Part shown: positions 54,002 through 61,853 of the stretch, piece after piece | Layout of the letters: each line of letters opens with the position of its first letter | How positions within the stretch are numbered: position 1 is the stretch's first letter | From: CAVXJN01 sp963773585 | GTDB lineage: Bacteria; Pseudomonadota; Gammaproteobacteria; JASBUN01 | Direction: 5' to 3' | Length of the DNA: 64,000 nucleotides | Assembly (NCBI GenBank): GCA_963773585.1 | Contig: CAVZBR010000006.1 | Coordinates: 248,001 to 312,000 of the forward strand | Program-made: the position numbers and the translations under genes | Notes under the pieces: generated by a model | What the model was told of the DNA's origin: nothing | Database searches by the model: none | The model's input: the letters and a program-made list of their open reading frames with translations, nothing else

Positions 54002-54473
54002 GCAGCTCCAACAATCCGCGCAACGCATCGTCGACGGCTTGGCTTCGCACCGCCTCGCGATCGCCGCCATACACCCGATGCAAGGTCGTGGTGGCGAATG
54101 CCTCTCCGGCCCAGCCGATCCAGACCGTGCCTACGGGCTTGGTATCGGAACCGCCGCCGGGACCTGCGATGCCACTGATGGAAAGCGCCACCTGGGCGTG
54201 ACTGTGGCGGAGTGCGCCTTCTGCCATTTCCCGCACCGTCTGCTCGCTCACGGCGCCGTCACGGTTCAGCGTCTCGGCACGGACACCGAGCATTTCCTGC
54301 TTGGCGAGATTGGTGTAGGTGACGAAACCGCGTTCGAACCAGTGGGAACATCCCGGGACCGTGGTGATCTCCTTGGCGACCCAGCCGCCGGTACAGGACT
54401 CCGCGGTCGCCAGGCAATAGCGCCGCGCCTTGAGTATCGCCCCCAACTCGCGAACCAACTCCTGTACGCTCAT
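53985..54473 (-). CDS. pncC: Nicotinamide-nucleotide amidohydrolase (CinA C-terminal domain)
   Basis: 162 residues: CLATAESCTGGWVAKEIT with the catalytic Ser, RGFVTYTNLAKQEMLGV, GAVSEQTVREMAEGAL, ALSISGIAGPGGGSDTKPVGTVWIG. Stand-alone C-terminal CinA domain that deamidates NMN in the pyridine-nucleotide salvage route. Upstream of recA as is common (cinA-recA). Confidence 0.93.
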   Translation of the reverse strand: MSVQELVRELGAILKARRYCLATAESCTGGWVAKEITTVPGCSHWFERGFVTYTNLAKQEMLGVRAETLNRDGAVSEQTVREMAEGALRHSHAQVALSISGIAGPGGGSDTKPVGTVWIGWAGEAFATTTLHRVYGGDREAVRSQAVDDALRGLLELLETNP

Positions 54474-54501
54474 GGCTGCGCTCCAGTACCCGGCACCGGA
54501 T

Positions 54502-54798
54502 TCAGGTCAGGAATTCCCGGATCTTGCAGGCGACTTCATAACCCCCTTCCGCCAGGGAATCGATCCGAATCACTTCGGCACGGGCGTTCAATGGCTCGAC
54601 GATGGTCTGCGCGGGGGTCACGTTCACCACCAAGGAATCGCCCACCTGCAAGCGATGCTCCGTGCGGAACAGCATGCCCTTGGAACTGATGTTGCGCGCC
54701 TGCGCCGAATAGGCTTCGTGCGAGCCACCGACGCGAAAACTGATCTCGCATTCGATCGGCATGCGCCGGTAATCGCGCTGATCGGAAGAATCCACCAT
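54502..54798 (-). CDS. PilZ-domain protein, candidate cyclic-di-GMP receptor
   Basis: 98 residues from ATG 54798 (MVDSSDQRDYRRMPIEC), with GAGGGGGCG upstream. RxxxR switch QRDYRR and the second motif NISSKGM in place of D/NxSxxG. Binding of cyclic-di-GMP is expected, linking it to the Wsp system 3 kb away, though nothing shows a direct pairing. About 30 bp before pncC. Confidence 0.8.
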   Translation of the reverse strand: MVDSSDQRDYRRMPIECEISFRVGGSHEAYSAQARNISSKGMLFRTEHRLQVGDSLVVNVTPAQTIVEPLNARAEVIRIDSLAEGGYEVACKIREFLT

Positions 54799-54914
54799 CC
54801 CACGCCCCCTCGGCTTGGCGTTGCTTGCAGGCAAGTCGCATTCTGCCGGAAGGGGTACGCGTCTGCCAAGCGGCGGCGGTAGGAGGCTCGCCGTGATTTC
54901 GCTACACTGGCGCG

Positions 54915-57485
54915 GTGAACGCCAACCCCGAAAGTACCGCCGCCCGGCACACGCCGGTCATGCAGCAATACCTGCGCATCAAAGCCCAGCACCCCGGCGT
55001 GTTGTTGTTCTACCGCATGGGCGACTTCTACGAACTGTTTTTCGACGATGCGCGCAAGGCGGCGCGGTTGCTGGACATTACTTTGACCGCGCGCGGCCAG
55101 TCCGGCGGCGAACCGATCCCCATGGCGGGGGTGCCGTATCATGCCGCCGAAGCCTACTTGGTGCGGCTGGTGCGGTTGGGCGAGTCGATCGCCATTTGTG
55201 AGCAGATCGGCGATCCGGCCGCCAGCAAAGGTCCGGTGGAACGCCGGGTCGTACGTGTCGTCACGCCCGGGACCATTACCGACGAAGCACTGCTGGAGGA
55301 ACGCCGGGACACGTTGCTCGCCGGCGTGCATCAGCTTGGCCAGCGTATCGGACTGGCGGTGCTGGATCTCGCCGGCGCGCGGTTCACGGTCCAGGAACTC
55401 GAGTCCGCGGAAGCGCTGCTCAGTGAATTGGAACGCATGCGGCCCGCTGAATTGCTGGTCAACGAGGACACCGGCTTGCTGCAGACCCTGGGTGAACGGC
55501 GCGGGTTGCGCCGCATGCCACCGTGGCAATTCGAGACCGACACTGCACAGCGTTTGCTATGCCAGCAATTCGGCACCCGCGATCTATCGGCGTTCGATCT
55601 CGAAGACGCCACCGCGGCGCTCGGCGCCGCGGGCTGCCTGCTGCAATACGTCCAGGAAACCCAGCGCAGCGCTTTACCTCACTTGCGCGCCATTCACCTG
55701 GAACGTCGCGAGGACAGCGTCATCCTCGACGCTGCCAGCCGCCGCAACCTGGAATTGGAAGCGGGCCTGTCCGGCGACCACGACAAGACCCTGGCGGGCG
55801 TCCTCGACCGCAGCGCCACTGCCATGGGCAGCCGACTGTTGCGTCGCTGGCTGCACCGTCCGCTGCGCCAGCGCCGTGTATTGCAATTGCGCCAGCACGT
55901 GATCCGGGTGCTGCTGGACGAGCACGCGCACGAAGGATTGCACGGCCAATTGCGTGCCATCGGCGATATCGAACGCATGCTCACGCGCGTCGCCCTGAAG
56001 TCCGCCCGGCCGCGGGATCTGTCCGGCCTGCGCGATGCGCTCGGGCATCTGCCGGACCTGCAACACAGTCTGTCCGGGTTGGATTCGCCATTGCTGGGCC
56101 AACTGGCGGCTCGCATCGGCAACCATCCCGACAGCCACGCGCTGCTCGCGCGCGCCCTGGTGGAAATGCCGCCGCAGCTGCTGCGCGACGGCGGCGTGAT
56201 CGCCACGGGTTTCGATGCCGAATTGGATGAATTGCGCACCTTGAGCGAGAACGCCGATGGCTTTCTGCAGGATCTCGAACAGCGCGAACGCCAGCGTAGC
56301 GGCATCTCGACCCTGAAGGTCAGCTACAACCGCATCCACGGCTACTACATCGAAGTCGGCCGCGCCCAGTCCGCCAAGGTGCCGGACGATTTTCAGCGTC
56401 GCCAGACCTTGAAGAACGCCGAACGCTATATCACCCCGGAACTGAAACATTTCGAGGACCAGGTTCTGTCGGCCCGCGAACGCGCGCTGGCGAAGGAGAA
56501 AGCGCTTTACGACGGCCTGCTGGATGCCCTCGCCGAAGTGCTGGTGCCGCTGCAGGAATGCGCCGCCGGACTGGCCGAGCTGGACGCCCTGGTGACCTTG
56601 GCCGAGCGCGCCGAGCGCCTGGGCTATTCCCAACCCGAGCTGGTCGACGAACCGGGGATCTGGATTCGCGGCGGTCGCCACCCCGTGGTGGAGCGGGTCA
56701 CCGAGCAGCCGTTCGTCGCCAACGATGTAGCCTTGGACGAACAACGCCGCATGCTGGTGATCACCGGTCCGAACATGGGCGGCAAATCCACCTACATGCG
56801 CCAGACCGCGCTGATCGCACTGCTGGCCCATATAGGCAGTTTCGTGCCCGCCGAGCAGGCGCGCATCGGACCGGTGGACCGCATCTTCACCCGTATCGGC
56901 GCATCCGACGACCTGGCCGGCGGCCGGTCCACCTTCATGGTGGAAATGACCGAGACCGCCAACATCCTGCACAACGCCACCGCCCACAGTCTGGTCCTGA
57001 TGGACGAAGTGGGTCGCGGCACCAGCACCTACGACGGCCTTTCGCTGGCATGGGCGTGTGCCATGCACCTGGCTACGGAAGTACGTGCATTCACGCTGTT
57101 CGCCACCCACTACTTCGAACTTACCGCGCTGGCGACGCAACTGCCCGGCGTCAGCAACGTCCATCTCGACGCCGTGGAGCACGGCGACAGCATCGTATTC
57201 CTGCATGCGGTCAAGGAAGGACCAGCGGATCGCAGCTATGGCCTGCACGTTGCCGCGCTGGCCGGCGTGCCGGCCGCGGTCATCGCCAGCGCCCGGGCGC
57301 GCTTGCAGGAATTGGAGCGCCCGGAACGGACCCTTGAAGGCATGCAGCCCGCGCAGATGCCGCTTACCTTCACGCCGCCGGAGTCACCGGTACTCGACGC
57401 CCTGCGGCAGCTGCATCCCGACGAACTGACCCCCAAGCAGGCCCTGGAAGCCGTATATCGGCTGCGTCAGATGCTCGACCACTGA
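54915..57485 (+). CDS. mutS: DNA mismatch repair protein MutS
   Basis: 856 residues. GTG start at 54915 preferred because MutS homologues begin about 12-15 residues before MQQYLRIKAQHP. Mismatch-contact motif FYRMGDFYELFFDDA (Phe-x-Glu), Walker A TGPNMGGKSTYMRQ, Walker B LVLMDEVGRGTSTYDGLSLAWA, and ATHYFELT. C-terminal beta-clamp/tetramer part is complete. Confidence 0.96.
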   Translation: MNANPESTAARHTPVMQQYLRIKAQHPGVLLFYRMGDFYELFFDDARKAARLLDITLTARGQSGGEPIPMAGVPYHAAEAYLVRLVRLGESIAICEQIGDPAASKGPVERRVVRVVTPGTITDEALLEERRDTLLAGVHQLGQRIGLAVLDLAGARFTVQELESAEALLSELERMRPAELLVNEDTGLLQTLGERRGLRRMPPWQFETDTAQRLLCQQFGTRDLSAFDLEDATAALGAAGCLLQYVQETQRSALPHLRAIHLERREDSVILDAASRRNLELEAGLSGDHDKTLAGVLDRSATAMGSRLLRRWLHRPLRQRRVLQLRQHVIRVLLDEHAHEGLHGQLRAIGDIERMLTRVALKSARPRDLSGLRDALGHLPDLQHSLSGLDSPLLGQLAARIGNHPDSHALLARALVEMPPQLLRDGGVIATGFDAELDELRTLSENADGFLQDLEQRERQRSGISTLKVSYNRIHGYYIEVGRAQSAKVPDDFQRRQTLKNAERYITPELKHFEDQVLSARERALAKEKALYDGLLDALAEVLVPLQECAAGLAELDALVTLAERAERLGYSQPELVDEPGIWIRGGRHPVVERVTEQPFVANDVALDEQRRMLVITGPNMGGKSTYMRQTALIALLAHIGSFVPAEQARIGPVDRIFTRIGASDDLAGGRSTFMVEMTETANILHNATAHSLVLMDEVGRGTSTYDGLSLAWACAMHLATEVRAFTLFATHYFELTALATQLPGVSNVHLDAVEHGDSIVFLHAVKEGPADRSYGLHVAALAGVPAAVIASARARLQELERPERTLEGMQPAQMPLTFTPPESPVLDALRQLHPDELTPKQALEAVYRLRQMLDH

Positions 57486-57606
57486 TCATCCCTATCCCAT
57501 TGATTTGCTGCTAAAGACGTAGCTCCCGTCGGCCGATAGAAAGGTCGAATGCGCGGCGTGCGCAGCCTGCCGCCGTGTCCGGATCAGCAGCATCAAATTG
57601 ACGGCG

Positions 57607-59388
57607 ATGACCACAATAACCAACAAACTCAAAACATTAACCACCAGACAAAAGATGCGCGCAGGCTTCACCGTGGTGTTGATCCTGCTCGCCCTGATCG
57701 GCCTGCAGACACTCTGGAATGTCATGACCGTGGGCGGCGACGCCCAACGGGTGGTCAAACAATTCCAGCCGGCGGTATTCAATGCCTTGGCTCTACGCGC
57801 GGCGATTCGCGACGCGGCCATGCAGACATCGGCGCAAGCCGAAATCCTGTCTCCCGGATCGGCGCGCGCCATTGCCCGCGCGCGGACGCTGGCATCCGAA
57901 CTCCAGGAGTTGCTCAGCGAGAAGCGTGACCGGCAAGTGGCATCGGAGGTGGGGCAGGCGCTACGGACGGTTCCGGACATGGCGCCGGCTGCGGCCCGTG
58001 CCGCCCTGGCCGAACTGACACAAACGTTGGAGGCGCTGGAAAGCCGACAATTGACGGCCATTCGCGATGCCGGCGAAGCATTGGTTGCCAAAACTCGCGA
58101 CACGGCGATCGCGGTCATCATCAGTCTGGTGTTGGCCATGAGTGCAGTGGTACTGCTGATGCTGGGTTTGAATCGGGGCATCATCCGGCCGCTGAAACAG
58201 ACCATCGCCCGCGGTGTCGCGACCATGGCCGCCACCCTCGACGGTCTGGTAGGGGCCGATCATCACGACCTGGCCAGCATCGAACACGGACGCGACGATG
58301 AAGTCGAAACCGTGGCCGAGACGTTCGACGCCATGGCGCGCGCGCTGCAGCAGGCGATCCAGCATCAACAAAAAGCGGAACAGAATCTGCGCCGCAAGGT
58401 CGACCGTGTCCTGAGCGTGGTCCGGCGCGCGGAACGCGGGGATCTTTCCGCCCGCATCGAAGCCGGTGACGGGAATGAAGCCATGGACGAACTGGCCACC
58501 GGCGTCGGCCACATGCTCGAGAATCTCAGCGGTCTGGTCACCCAAGTGCAGCAATCAGGCATTCAGGTGGCTTCTTCGGCCACCCAGATCGCGGCTACCG
58601 CGCGGGAACAGGAAGCAGCTACCGCCGAACAAGCCGCCAGCACCAGCGAAATCGTCGCTACCGTTGCCGAAATTTCCGCCACCGCCAAAGAACTGGTGCA
58701 CACCATGGACGAGGTGCGCGACGTCGCCGAGCACACTGCGGCGTCGGCAGCCGATGGGCAACAGGCGCTGGCGGCGATGGAGACGGCAATGCATCAGATG
58801 CGCTCCGCCACCGACGCCATTGGCGCCAAGCTGGCGGTGCTCAACGAAAAGGCAGGCAACATCGGCACGGTGGTAACCACCATCAACAAAGTCGCCGACC
58901 AAACCAACCTGTTATCCCTCAATGCCGCCATCGAAGCGGAAAAGGCAGGTGACTACGGCCGCGGATTCGCCGTGGTCGCAAGCGAAATCCGCCGCCTGGC
59001 GGACCAGACCGGCGCCGCCACCTGGGACATCGAACAGATGGTGAAGGAAATGCAATCGGCCGTTTCCGCGGGGGTCATGGGAATGGATAAATTCTCCGAC
59101 CAGGTCGGCCGTGGCGTTGCCGAAGTCGCCCAGGTGAGCTCGCGGCTGGCACAGATCATCGAACAGGTTCACACCTTGACGCCGCGCTTCGAGACCGTGA
59201 CCGAAGGCATGCACGCGCAATCGGAAGCCGCGGTGCAGATCAGCGAAAGCATGTCGCAGCTCAATGACACCACGCAGCAAACCGCCGAGTCCCTGCGCCA
59301 GTCCCACGATTCGGTGGAGCAGTTGAAGCGAGCCGCGTATGACCTGCAAGCCGGCGTCGCTCGTTTCAAAGTCCGCACGGATCACTGA
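57607..59388 (+). CDS. wspA: WspA-like methyl-accepting chemoreceptor
   Basis: 593 residues from ATG 57607 (a TTG three codons upstream is possible). Two membrane segments (AGFTVVLILLALIGLQTLW; AIAVIISLVLAMSAVVLLMLG) around a small periplasmic domain, then HAMP and the signalling hairpin ADQTNLLSLNAAIEAEKAGDYGRGFAVVASEIRRLADQT. The portion after the hairpin (IEQMVKEMQSAVSAGVMGMDKF) is distinctive of WspA. Detects surface contact. Confidence 0.9.
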   Translation: MTTITNKLKTLTTRQKMRAGFTVVLILLALIGLQTLWNVMTVGGDAQRVVKQFQPAVFNALALRAAIRDAAMQTSAQAEILSPGSARAIARARTLASELQELLSEKRDRQVASEVGQALRTVPDMAPAAARAALAELTQTLEALESRQLTAIRDAGEALVAKTRDTAIAVIISLVLAMSAVVLLMLGLNRGIIRPLKQTIARGVATMAATLDGLVGADHHDLASIEHGRDDEVETVAETFDAMARALQQAIQHQQKAEQNLRRKVDRVLSVVRRAERGDLSARIEAGDGNEAMDELATGVGHMLENLSGLVTQVQQSGIQVASSATQIAATAREQEAATAEQAASTSEIVATVAEISATAKELVHTMDEVRDVAEHTAASAADGQQALAAMETAMHQMRSATDAIGAKLAVLNEKAGNIGTVVTTINKVADQTNLLSLNAAIEAEKAGDYGRGFAVVASEIRRLADQTGAATWDIEQMVKEMQSAVSAGVMGMDKFSDQVGRGVAEVAQVSSRLAQIIEQVHTLTPRFETVTEGMHAQSEAAVQISESMSQLNDTTQQTAESLRQSHDSVEQLKRAAYDLQAGVARFKVRTDH

Positions 59389-59390
59389 GC

Positions 59391-59888
59391 ATGAACCGAA
59401 AACTGCTGCTCACATTCCAGATCGGCTCGGAACGCTACGCCACCGGCGTCGAGCAGATCCTGGAGATCGTGCCGCTGGTCGAACTCAAGCCGATCCCGCT
59501 GTCCGAACCGTGGGTCGCCGGCGTATTCGACTATCGCGGCCGGGCGACGCCGGCAGTGGATCTATGCCAGATATTCGAGGGTCGTCGCGCCGGGCGTTCC
59601 ATGAGTACCCGCATCCTGGTGGTTTCCTATGCCACTGATGGCGGAACCTTTCAACCGCTGGGACTGATTGCGGAGCGCACCACCCAGACGGTGCGCCTGG
59701 ATCCGAACGCATTCCAGGATTCCGGTGTCGATGTTCCGGCAGCGCCTTTTCTGGGAGGCGTGTATCACCACGAGCGAGGTCTGCTGCAGATGGTGGATCT
59801 CACGAAACTGTTGCCGGCGGAGGTCGCGGCGCGACTGTTCAATCGCAGTGATGCGCCACGCGTCGCCGGCGGATTGGTTCAGGGTTGA
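59391..59888 (+). CDS. wspB: WspB, CheW-like adaptor
   Basis: 165 residues: LLLTFQIGSERYATGVEQILEIVPLVELKPIP, GVFDYRGRATPAVDL, and FLGGVYHHERGLLQMVDLTKLLP. CheW fold joining WspA to WspE. Starts 2 bp after the wspA stop. Confidence 0.9.
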   Translation: MNRKLLLTFQIGSERYATGVEQILEIVPLVELKPIPLSEPWVAGVFDYRGRATPAVDLCQIFEGRRAGRSMSTRILVVSYATDGGTFQPLGLIAERTTQTVRLDPNAFQDSGVDVPAAPFLGGVYHHERGLLQMVDLTKLLPAEVAARLFNRSDAPRVAGGLVQG

Positions 59889-59926
59889 ACGACAGAAGCT
59901 GACCAACGTTTCGAGGTAACTCAAGG

Positions 59927-61156
59927 ATGCCATTGAAACACATCGCACAGATTCTGCGGCAACACATCGGTCTGCACGCAGAAAGCGTCGGCCAAAGTGC
60001 GATCAGCAGCGCGGTTGGACGCCGCATGGCCAGACTCGAAATCGGCTCGGTGCAGGAATACTTGCACTGCCTGCACACCGGCGGCGACGAGCTGACGCAC
60101 TTGATCGAGACTGTGGTCATTCCGGAAACCTGGTTTTTCCGCGACCGCAAGCCGTTCCAATTCCTGGAAGCGTTCGTGCTGGAACGCAACGCCGCGCGGC
60201 CCCCGCTGCCGGTGCGAGCGCTCAGTATTCCGTGCGCCACCGGCGAAGAACCTTATTCCATCGCGATGACGTGTCTGGGCGCCGGCGTTGATGCCCAACG
60301 CATCCAGATCGATGCGATCGATATCAGTCGCCGCGCCCTCGACTTTGCCCTGGCCGGCACTTACGGGGCCCACTCATTCCGTGGCGAGCAGAATCCGGAA
60401 ATCCTGGCCCGGCATTTCCAACCCGACGGGGCGCGCTTTCAGATTTCCGCAGCTGTCCGCCGTGTGGTGAAGTTCATCCACGGCAACCTGCTCGATCCGC
60501 ACTTTCAGTCCACAGCAGCCCCTTATGACGTGATTTTCTGCCGCAATCTGATGATTTATTTCGATGACCACGCGAGGTCTCTCGCCTATCGCACCTTGCA
60601 ACGCTTGCTGGCACCCCATGGCTTGCTCTTCGTGGGCCACGCCGAGTGCGGTACGGTGCCGACTGAACTGTTCCACAGCGCCGGTCATGCATCGGGGTTC
60701 GCGTTTCGCAGTGGGCCGGCCAAGTCGAATCCCGCGCCCGCCCACGCAATCGCGCGCAGCGCGCCCAATGTGCGGCGGCAGATCCCTGCGCGGTCGGCGC
60801 AACATCGCAGCCAAGCCATCGCCGCGCCGCCGCCGTCGGCGACCGAGCCTCTGGAATTGGCGCGCCAACTCGCAGACCTGGGACGACTCGAGGAAGCACG
60901 CGCACTGTGCGAGGCACAACTCGATCGCCCGGAACGGCAGGCCGACCCGTATTCGCTGCTCGGCATGATACACATGGCGGAAGGTAATCTGGAGGCAGCC
61001 GAAAAGGCACTGCGCCGGGCGCTGTATCTGGATCCGAAACATTACCAATGCCTGGTACAACTGGCGTTGCTGTTGCAGCAAAAGGGCGATCACGATGCCA
61101 GCGCCAAGATGCGCCGGCGGGCTCAACGCGCCGCGCAGCAGCAGTTGGATGGATAA
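59927..61156 (+). CDS. wspC: WspC, CheR-type chemoreceptor methyltransferase with TPR tail
   Basis: 409 residues. CheR core: ETWFFRDRKPF, SAM site SIPCATGEEPYSIAM, and YDVIFCRNLMIYFD. C-terminal TPR-like repeats (DPYSLLGMIHMAEGNLEAAE ... HYQCLVQLALLLQQKGDHDAS), as in WspC. Methylates WspA. GGAT spacing and AAGGATG give a modest start at 59927. Confidence 0.9.
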   Translation: MPLKHIAQILRQHIGLHAESVGQSAISSAVGRRMARLEIGSVQEYLHCLHTGGDELTHLIETVVIPETWFFRDRKPFQFLEAFVLERNAARPPLPVRALSIPCATGEEPYSIAMTCLGAGVDAQRIQIDAIDISRRALDFALAGTYGAHSFRGEQNPEILARHFQPDGARFQISAAVRRVVKFIHGNLLDPHFQSTAAPYDVIFCRNLMIYFDDHARSLAYRTLQRLLAPHGLLFVGHAECGTVPTELFHSAGHASGFAFRSGPAKSNPAPAHAIARSAPNVRRQIPARSAQHRSQAIAAPPPSATEPLELARQLADLGRLEEARALCEAQLDRPERQADPYSLLGMIHMAEGNLEAAEKALRRALYLDPKHYQCLVQLALLLQQKGDHDASAKMRRRAQRAAQQQLDG

Positions 61157-61171
61157 GGGAGGATCCTGATC

Positions 61172-61852
61172 GTGACCATGGAAGCGGCTATGCAATGGAA
61201 CGACTGCTGGAACCGTATCGGGGTTTGGGCGCGGGAAGCCAAGAACTGCCCCCGGCTCGCCGAGGTCGTGCATTGTCAGAATTGCGAAGTCTACGCCGAT
61301 GCCGGTAAACAGTTGCTCGATCGCGAAGCGCCGCCCGAATACCGACGCCAGTGGACCGAGAACCTGCGCCAGCAGAAGGACGATGGCGTTCAGCAAGCCA
61401 AATCAGCGTTCGTATTCCGACTGGGCGATGAATGGTTCGCACTGCCGATCGCGGTGCTCAGTGAGGTCACCGAGATCCGCGGCATCCATCGCGTACCCCA
61501 CAACCACAGCAAAGTTTTGCGCGGCCTGGTCAACATCCGCGGCGAACTGCAATTGTGCGTTTCCCTGGGATTTCTGTTCGGCCTCGAGAAGTCCGAGCTA
61601 TCACCCCGATCGGGACGGAAGACACACCAGCGCATTGTGGCCATCGAACGGGACGGGGAACGCTACGTATTTCCGGTCAGCGAAGTGAGCGCTGTACATC
61701 GCTTCGCCAAGGAAGATGTCTCGGAACCGCCGTCGAACATCACCAACGAATCGGGGACCTTTATCACAGGCCTGCTACGGATCGGTTCGACCAACACCGG
61801 GCTGCTCGATCCGGATTTGCTGTTCAACGCTTTGCGTAACAGGTTGACCTGA
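61172..61852 (+). CDS. wspD: WspD, CheW-like adaptor with Cys-rich N-terminus
   Basis: 226 residues from GTG 61172 with GGGAGG upstream; ATG 61178 is the alternative. N-terminal CWNRIGV ... NCPRLAEVVHCQNC, characteristic of WspD, then a CheW domain (FVFRLGDEWFALPIAVLSEV, LRGLVNIRGELQLCVSLG). Links WspA and WspE. One base separates its stop from wspE. Confidence 0.9.
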   Translation: MTMEAAMQWNDCWNRIGVWAREAKNCPRLAEVVHCQNCEVYADAGKQLLDREAPPEYRRQWTENLRQQKDDGVQQAKSAFVFRLGDEWFALPIAVLSEVTEIRGIHRVPHNHSKVLRGLVNIRGELQLCVSLGFLFGLEKSELSPRSGRKTHQRIVAIERDGERYVFPVSEVSAVHRFAKEDVSEPPSNITNESGTFITGLLRIGSTNTGLLDPDLLFNALRNRLT

Positions 61853-61853
61853 T

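Noticed and set aside
55674..57248. 524-codon open frame on the minus strand
   Set aside because: Antisense shadow of mutS.
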